This document shows, piece after piece, positions 29,609 to 35,000 of a stretch of DNA of 35,000 bases. A model generated the notes under the pieces. That model was not told where the DNA came from. It saw only the letters and a program-made list of their open reading frames with translations, and did no database searches. Within the stretch, counting starts at the first letter, position 1. Every line of letters starts with the position of its first letter. The DNA comes from Prorocentrum cordatum (lineage: Eukaryota > Sar > Dinophyceae > Prorocentrales > Prorocentraceae), in assembly GCA_963575745.1 (NCBI GenBank), contig CAUYUJ010017982.1:637913-672912 (forward strand), read 5' to 3'. Both the position numbers and the translations under genes were made by a program.

Positions 29609-29751
29609 GACCTAATACTTGTAGTAGCAGTAGTAGGCGGAGGAGGACGAGGAGCAGGAAGAGGAGTGGTAGTCGTATTAATCCGTACATGCTAGGGGTG
29701 GAGGAGGAGTGGTAGTACTAGTGGACGTCGTATTGTTTGTGATTCTGTCAG
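29609..29751 (+). mobile_element. Intron 6, GA-AG introner candidate
   Basis: 143 bp starting GACCTAATAC and ending TTCTGTCAG, direct repeat CAGGAC (GCCAG|GACCTA and GTCAG|GACTCA). Splicing joins TFPP to GLKKESIWLAYYV in phase 1. The interior is GTAGTAG/GGAGGA-rich. The GA donor is non-canonical. The first part is shared with 18976-19040. Confidence 0.75.
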
Positions 29752-30239
29752 GACTCAAGAAAGAGTCCATTTGGCTGGCCTACTATGTCCGCCTGTCGCG
29801 GTCCCGGAGCTTCGGCAACCTCTTCAGCCACGGCTTGCCAGACCGGAACATGATCGAGTCAGGTCCCCCAGAACAGATCGCGAAGGCCTTCGACGAACTC
29901 TTCTCAGACAAGATTGCCACGACAAAGATCGCCTGCGCGGAGGCCAGACAGCAGCTGGGCTGGCCTGCGCGAGCTCGAGGAGCTGCGAGATGCAGCTTGC
30001 TTTGTGGCGGTGCTGTTCAGTCTGTGCGTCTGAATTTGCGTGGTGCTTCTCAGCCTGCATGCGCGTGGTGCTTCTCAGCCTGCACTCGTGCGCAGCCGTG
30101 CGTAGTGGGACGCGGTGTTCCTCAGCCCGATTCGTTTCAGGCTGAACCCATTGATAACAGTGTCTCGTTTAGACTTACACCGATTGATAGCAGCGTCTTG
30201 TTTGGGAGGAGCCAAAAAAATGTGCTGTCTCGTCGATAG
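29752..30239 (+). pseudogene. Helitron-like gene, exon 7 (helicase motif VI and C-terminus)
   Basis: Reads GLKKESIWLAYYVRLSRSRS, helicase motif VI (YVxLSRxRS, about 29785-29811), then LFSHGLPDRNMIESGPP and a Lys/Ala helical stretch ending about 29975. Beyond that the frame runs through four GGTGCTTCTCAGCCTG-like units and into the GATAGCAG array, reaching a stop at 30237. The conserved protein probably ends near QQLGWPARA (about 29975); what follows is repeat translated by chance. Confidence 0.65.
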
Positions 30240-30500
30240 CAGTGCTTCCTTTACAGACTCACCCACTGTTGATAGCAGCGTCTCGTTCCCAGACAAATCT
30301 GTAGTAGCAACTAGTATTGAATCCATTGATAGCAGTGTCTCGTTTAGGGCGGAATCCAATCATAGCAGTGTCTCGTTTGGCCCTACACCCCTGCATAGCA
30401 GCGTCTCGTTTCCAAATGAGCACAAAAAGAATGTGCTGATTCATTGATAATAGAGCCTCCTTTGCTGACTCATCCGCTATTGATAGCAGCGTCTCGTTTC
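30131..30500. repeat. GATAGCAG...TCTCGTTT tandem array downstream of the gene
   Basis: About nine units with the core of the intron 2 array but less regular spacing (28-57 bp) and different spacers (for example GGGCGGAATCCAATCATAGC). GAATCCATTGATAGCAGTGT here (about 30319) is also the inner block of intron 4. Confidence 0.9.
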
Positions 30501-30593
30501 CAGATATGCTTCCAGATATGCTTCTAAACATGGCTGTTAGGTTGCTTTGCTGGGATAATTTTTGGCATTGGGCATACTATCATCGAAAATTAT

Positions 30594-30650
30594 TCCTCCT
30601 CCTCCTCCTCCTCCTCCTCCTCCTCCTCCTTCTCTTCCTCCTCCTCCAGT
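30594..30650. repeat. (CTC)n tract
   Basis: Near-perfect array of about 57 bp. Confidence 0.95.
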
Positions 30651-30654
30651 CAGA

Positions 30655-31540
30655 CGAAGATCAGTCCCTGCTTCGGCGCCCCAGCTGCGCCTGCAGCTCG
30701 GAGCACACGCGCCTCAATTCACATGCCTACGGTCATACCCGTGCATGCGAGGGCGGTGGGGAGGATGCGCGGCCACATCAGCACACAGCTCTCGCTCGCC
30801 AAGGCTGGCGTCGTTAGGTGGCCGGCTCCGAACCCTGGCCACCACCAGAACTGATCTCTCTTGGATCGGGGAGGCGCAAGACTCGAGCCCGGGGGTCTCG
30901 AGCTGGCCCGACGGAGCCGTCAGGAAAATGTCGAGGCCAAGTCTGAAATCTGACGCGACCTCCTGCTGCAAGCACCCCACGAAAACTGTACCGCCATGGT
31001 CCAGGACGGGCTCGTCAAAAACCTTCGGCGAACCCGAGTTCTGGCGAACTCGAGTCTTGCGATTCCCCGATTGGAAATGCATTGCCGATTCCGCCAACTT
31101 TCGCTGGCAGAACTCTCGGTTCACTCCCGCCGCCTTCCGCGGGCCTTGCGCTGGCCTCCGCCGAGGTCGACGGGTCAACCTCTCGATCCCTCGAAGACGA
31201 GGCCCTCCCTAGACAAGCGCGCCCCACTGCTCGCAGAAGTAACTGCTCGCAGGTGACCCAGATCCGCCGATGGGGGATCCACGATCCTTGACATCGAGGC
31301 ACACGTGTGTTCTTGCTCGGAGGTTTGCGAGTGGGCACTTTGCGAGTAATGGCACGCGCTCGGTGACTTTCCGAACCACCCCGCGTGGAAACCAGCCGGG
31401 CGCCGGGCAAGACACAGACCTCCGACGACCAGGATGTTCTCGGACCGTGGGGCCCTGGGCCTCTCGACCAACATTGGCCAGGACACGTAGAGCGGCGACA
31501 AACCGCCGGCGCGAATTGCCTCAAAACGCTGGAGGTCTGA
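30655..31540. other. No gene recognised
   Basis: Mixed GC-rich sequence with CGAG/TCGA-rich patches and open frames on both strands, none with recognisable domain content. Confidence 0.4.
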
Positions 31541-32683
31541 CTACTTACAAGACCACCCCAACGCAACCCGAAGACCCCCAAATTGGGTTGTTGGGGGTAC
31601 GGGCTCAAAATGTGTTTCTTCAGTGTTCCCAAGCGCCCCCCCCCCACTGGGAATGGAGGGCAACTTGGGGCCTCCGGATTGGGTCGGGGTGGTTTGGTGG
31701 GTGGTGAAGGTCTGGGTCAGAAGGAAAACTCCGACGGTCAGCCCCCGAAGTCCACGGATGCTCCCAGCGAGCTCGCCGCATGCCGCGCGACGCCAAAAGG
31801 AACAGACCGGGTCCTCGGAACCCGATCCTCGAAGAGTGGGACCCTCGAAGCTCGAAGGTCCCTCCTCCTCCTCCTCCTCCTCCTCCTCCTCCTCCTCCTC
31901 CTCCTCCTCGAAGCCAGATCTCCCGATCTTCGAAGCGCGACCCTCGACGGCTGGGGGCGGCGGCGGCGGCCTGAGCAGCTCCCGGTCCGGGCCCTCCACC
32001 GACGCGCCCGGCACGAGCCCGGCCCCCCGCAGGAGCAGCTCGATCTCCTGCTCGGTGCCAGCGTCGCTGTCGCTTCGGAAGTTATCCCGTGGGGCCCTTT
32101 TATCTGTTCACGACATTTCATTCATCATGGAATGCCTGAGGTGATCCAGCAAGGCGCCCCGCAGGGGCAGCTCGATCCCCTGCTCGGCGCCGACATCGTA
32201 GTCGCTTCGGAAGTTTCCCATGGGGTCTTTGTTTTCTCGCGCCAAAGCATCGAACTGTGTATGCCTGAGGTGATCCAGCAAAGCGACACTCCGACGGACT
32301 CGATGCGCCTGGTCCGCGGGGCCGGCATTCTCACTCCTGATGTTTTGCATCAGTGGCGCCCGCCTAAGGTGGCGTCTGCTTGCTTCCGCACGCCGTACAA
32401 TGGTTGGGTCACTGGTTCCCGTGGGGCGGTTTTGGAGATCCTCGTCGCCACGGCTGGACGCTGGACCTCCTCCTGGCGACTTTTCTCTGCGTGCAGATTG
32501 CCCCTCCTGGGAAAACAGATGATGAAGTATGCGCGGACGCATGGCGTATTCTTTGGATCGTTGCAAGGTCACATGGAAGCCGCATGATCCGTGGCCACCC
32601 CGTTCCCCTTCCAGCGTTGGCCAGGTGCGTGCGTGCGTAGCCGTAGGCTCTGACAGCCCATGGGCAAAAAGGCCAAGATGTCA
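31541..32683 (-). pseudogene. Minus-strand frame with 43/44-residue repeats, unknown function
   Basis: Read from about 32683 down, one minus-strand frame is open to 31541 apart from a TGA at 32108-32110. Two consecutive repeat units of 43-44 residues begin ALLDHLRH and end IELPLRG or IELLLRG, with (G/D)NFRSD(Y/S)D in between; DNA copies of CCCCGCAGG lie 132 bp apart (32025 and 32157). The TGA falls at the position of Arg (CGA, 32237-32239) in the sister repeat. A poly-Glu stretch comes from the CTC array at 31861-31912. No family is recognised. Confidence 0.35.
31861..31912. repeat. (CTC)n tract
   Basis: Near-perfect array of about 52 bp; on the minus strand it reads poly-Glu within the frame described for this region. 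Confidence 0.95.
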
Positions 32684-32699
32684 TATCACAATTGGGATA

Positions 32700-33057
32700 A
32701 TGGCGCGGCGTGCTCTCAGGAAGCGCGTTTCACGGGCGCTTGCCTTGGGAACATTCGGCGGCGCGTTTGAAACGGCTCCCCCCCCCGAACATTAGGCGCC
32801 GTCGAACAGAACCAGGGAGACTCCCCTCCACCCTTCCCCCCCCCGTCGAGGGAAGCGGGAGGGGGTTCGAACCCCCCTCCCCCCCCCCCGGCGCCGGCGC
32901 CAGCGCTGCGGCGGCGACGGCGCCGGCTGGCAGCGCCGACGGCGGCAACGCGGCGACGATGACCAATAGTCCTCTGTCCTCGGCCCTGAATGTTGGAATA
33001 TTGACGGGACCAGACTTTAAAAATATCATTCTTCGCTCTGCGTTGCGTGAATCCCGC
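32700..33057. other. GC-rich flank with poly(C) and GGCGCC palindromes
   Basis: Contains GGGAGGGGGTTCGAACCCCC and GGCGCCGGCGCCAGCGC-type sequence. Similar poly(C)/poly(G) and CGGCGCCGGC blocks flank the right side of the GTC array (34230-34480) in roughly inverted arrangement. Confidence 0.55.
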
Positions 33058-33198
33058 GTTTTCCTTTGTCGTCGCCGTCGCCGTCGCCGACGTCGTTGTT
33101 GTCGTCGTCGTCGCCGTCGTCGTCATCGTCGTCATCGTCGTTGTCGTCGTCGTCATGCTCGAAATCGACGTGGTCGCCGTCGTGGTCGTCGTCGTCGT

Positions 33199-33230
<32 letters not shown>

Positions 33231-33247
33231 CAATCGTCGTCGTCGTG

Positions 33248-33280
<33 letters not shown>

Positions 33281-33317
33281 ATTGTCATCGTCGCCATCAT
33301 ATTCCTCGTCGTCACCG

Positions 33318-33349
<32 letters not shown>

Positions 33350-34198
33350 GTCGTCGCCATCGTTGCCGTCGTTGTCGTTGTCCTCATCATCGTCATCGTC
33401 GCCGTCGTCGCCGTCGTGGTCGTCGTCGTCGTCGCCGTCGTCGTCGTCATTGTCGTCGTCGTCGTCGGCGTCGTGCTCGTCGTCGTCGTCTCAACATCGC
33501 CGTCGTCTTCGTCGTCGTCGCGGTCGTCGTCGTCGTCGCCGTGCTCGTCGTCGTCGTCGTGGCCGCCGTCGTCGCCGTCGCCGTCGTCGTCGTCGTCATC
33601 GTCGCCGTCGCCGTCGTCGTCGCCGACGTCGTTCGTCGTCGTCGTCGTCGCCATCATGCTCGTCGTCGTCGTCCTTTTCTTCGTCGCCGTCGTCGTCGTC
33701 GTCGTCGCCGTCGCCGACGTCGTCGTCGTCGTCGTCGTCGTCGCCGAAGTCTTCGTCGTCGTCGTTTTCGGCGTCGTCATAGTCGTCGTCGCCGTTGACG
33801 CCATCGTTGTCGTCGTCGCCGCCATCGCCGTGGTCGCCGTCGTCGTCGCCGTCGCCGTCATCGCCGTCGTTGTCGTCGTCGTCGCCGCCATCGTCGTTGT
33901 CGTCACCGTCGTCGTTGTCATCTTCGTCGTCGTCGCCATGCTCATAGTCGTCGTCGCCGTCGTCGCCGTCGTCGTCGCCATCAACGCTGTTGACGCGGTC
34001 GTGCTCGTCGTCGTCGTCGTTGTCGCCGTCGTCGTCGCCGTCGTCGTCGCTGTCGTCGTCGTCAACGCCGTCGACGGCGTCGTCGTTGTCGCCGTCGTCG
34101 CCGTCGTTGTCGTCGCCGTCGTCATCGTCATGCTCGTCGTCGTCTGGTCGTCGTCGTCGATGTCGTCGTCGCCGTCGTCGTCATCGTCGCTAACGCCA
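33058..34198. repeat. 1.1-kb imperfect GTC/GTT trinucleotide array
   Basis: About 380 units of CGTCGTC with frequent GCC, GTT and ATC substitutions, on the plus strand. Every plus frame is open and gives Val/Ala, Arg/Arg or Ser/Ser low complexity; minus frames give Thr/Asp-rich peptides. The absence of stops is a property of the unit, not evidence of a gene. Confidence 0.95.
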
Positions 34199-34329
34199 CC
34201 GCCGCCGCCACCACCAGCCAGGCGCCGGCTTGGAGGAAGGCGGGGCGTCCGAACCCCCGTCTCCCCCCCTTGAAGCGTCGTCCTCATCGACGTTCCCCGC
34301 CGCCGCCGAGAGCCGCAGCCGCCGCCGGC

Positions 34330-34480
34330 GCCGGCCCGGGAGGGGGGGGGGGGGGCCGCCGCTGGCGCCGGCGCAGGTTCGGGGGGGGGGGGGGGTTGAC
34401 CCCACCCCCTTCTGGAAAGGGGGGGAGTGTTCGAACCCCTCCCCCTCCTTGAACCAAGGGGGGGGGCCGGGTCCGACCCC
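34330..34480. repeat. Poly(G)/poly(C) cluster
   Basis: Several G runs of 9-14 (about 34342-34355, 34380-34395, 34465-34473) interspersed with C runs, including GGGTTCGAACCCC-like elements. Difficult sequence for assembly. Confidence 0.8.
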
Positions 34481-34527
34481 CCCCATCCGAACGCTCATAA
34501 GACGCGCACTCTCCGCACTCTCAGACG

Positions 34528-35000
34528 TCAGTGCGGTTCGTCCGCCGCTGCCGCTGGCAACTGCTGGCCCGTTGCCACGAGCCGGATGGCGTCTAGCATC
34601 GCACTGCGTGCCCATGCTGTCTTCGGGCGGCCCACCCTCCCGGCGTACTTGCCCGTCGCCGGCGATAACGGGCCACGAATGAAGACTGCCTCACCCGTTG
34701 CGGAGGTTTGAAGCTGTCGCAATGCCCCCCCGACCCTGACGAACTGTTTGCACCGAAGCTGCACAGATGCTTCCTCGGAGCCTGCCTGATGCAGCACCGA
34801 TGCGCTGAAGACGCGGGACAAGAACGACGGCTTGATATTCAGAACTGTGCGGAGGCACTTCGCGTGGAACCCATATAATCTACGTAATTCTGATTGCGTG
34901 AAACATGCTGCAAACGATGCGCAAAGCAGCTTTGACTCGATCAGAGAACTGAAGACGGCGAGCCGCCACCTGACCGGTAGTGAAGAATGCCCCCGAACAT
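34528..35000 (-). pseudogene. LINE reverse transcriptase, C-terminal fragment (runs off window)
   Basis: Minus strand, open from the window edge to a stop at 34528-34530, about 156 codons. It reads LIESKLLCASFAACF, then QSELRRLYGFHAKCLRTVL (about 34888-34832), NIKPSFLSRVFSASVLHQAG and later YAGRVGRPKTAW. RRLxxFHxKCLRxxLxI followed by SRVxNxxVLxxAG is the usual thumb/C-terminal signature of non-LTR reverse transcriptases. The catalytic palm lies beyond the window, so completeness cannot be judged. It is unrelated in position to the endonuclease-like relic at 3.9-6.6 kb, although both are minus strand. Confidence 0.8.

Larger units (their letters stand above)
19541..30500 (+). mobile_element. 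Helitron-like element (Rep/helicase gene plus flanking repeats)
   Basis: One degraded plus-strand gene covers 19541-30239: helicase-associated-type repeats, zinc-finger/Cys-rich regions, a DUF6570-like segment, a Helitron_like_N/Rep region and a PIF1-type helicase, the architecture of Helitron RepHel proteins, although the order and N-terminal additions look lineage-specific. Seven exons are separated by six introner-like introns. The element boundaries are not defined: Helitrons end in 5'-TC and CTRR-3' with a small hairpin, and I could not pick these out with confidence. The right edge is placed at the end of the GATAGCAG repeats only for convenience. Confidence 0.7.

Noticed and set aside
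32850-32900. tRNA gene suggested by GGGGGTTCGAACCCCC
   Set aside because: This resembles a T-arm, but it is part of a poly(G)/poly(C) palindrome; no acceptor, D or anticodon stem can be drawn around it.
33047-34287. Large genes of 400-520 codons on both strands
   Set aside because: They are translations of the GTC trinucleotide array, which cannot produce stops in most frames.

Overview
The window reads as nuclear DNA of a eukaryote, most likely a dinoflagellate. It is GC-rich and full of imperfect di- and trinucleotide arrays. It has no bacterial operon logic. It carries decayed transposons of kinds common in dinoflagellate genomes, and its best-supported gene has introns with GT, GC and GA donor ends, a donor set reported for dinoflagellates. 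The species cannot be fixed from the sequence.

Layout. 1-3.4 kb: a minus-strand charged-repeat frame split by a 62-base poly(T), a GT/GC dinucleotide array inside ~198-bp CTCGATCCTCGGATC tandem repeats, and a possible short minus-strand exon. 3.5-6.6 kb: a 52-bp tandem repeat and a decayed minus-strand coding relic (coiled-coil region, then endonuclease-like fragments with a GDWQ motif) read as a LINE. 6.6-19.5 kb: almost no genes; GGA/CCT microsatellites, a CCAAGATGGC-type repeat field, a two-copy MITE-like family, 193-bp, 73-bp and 20-bp repeats, and a perfect 22-bp-arm hairpin. 19.5-30.2 kb: the main content, a multi-exon Helitron-like Rep/helicase gene on the plus strand. 30.1-30.5 kb: a tandem repeat shared with two introns of that gene. 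31.5-32.7 kb: a minus-strand frame with a 43/44-residue repeat. 33.06-34.2 kb: a 1.1-kb GTC-type array. 34.5-35 kb: the C-terminal end of a minus-strand LINE reverse transcriptase running off the window.

The Helitron-like gene can be rebuilt as seven exons: HEAT-like/helicase-associated-type repeats, zinc-finger and Cys-rich regions, a DUF6570-like segment, a Helitron_like_N/Rep region with a YxxxY motif, and a PIF1-type helicase with recognisable motifs. It is damaged by about five frameshifts and three in-frame TGA codons, so this copy is probably dead unless some of these are assembly errors. The reconstruction is my reading of frames, motifs and family resemblance; no alignment was run.

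The most interesting signal is its introns. All six are bounded by 5-6 bp direct repeats of form AG|GNN, and in five of six the first three intron bases equal the first three bases of the next exon, so the donor dinucleotide (GT, GC or GA) appears to be set by a target-site duplication. Two share GGGGGTTCAAAG terminal inverted repeats, one folds end to end into a hairpin, and one is a 751-bp tandem array. They look like introners, transposon-derived introns, caught inside another transposon. The same gene holds about 18 in-frame copies of a GGTGCTTCTCAGCCTG-like unit (Gly-Ala-Ser-Gln-Pro).
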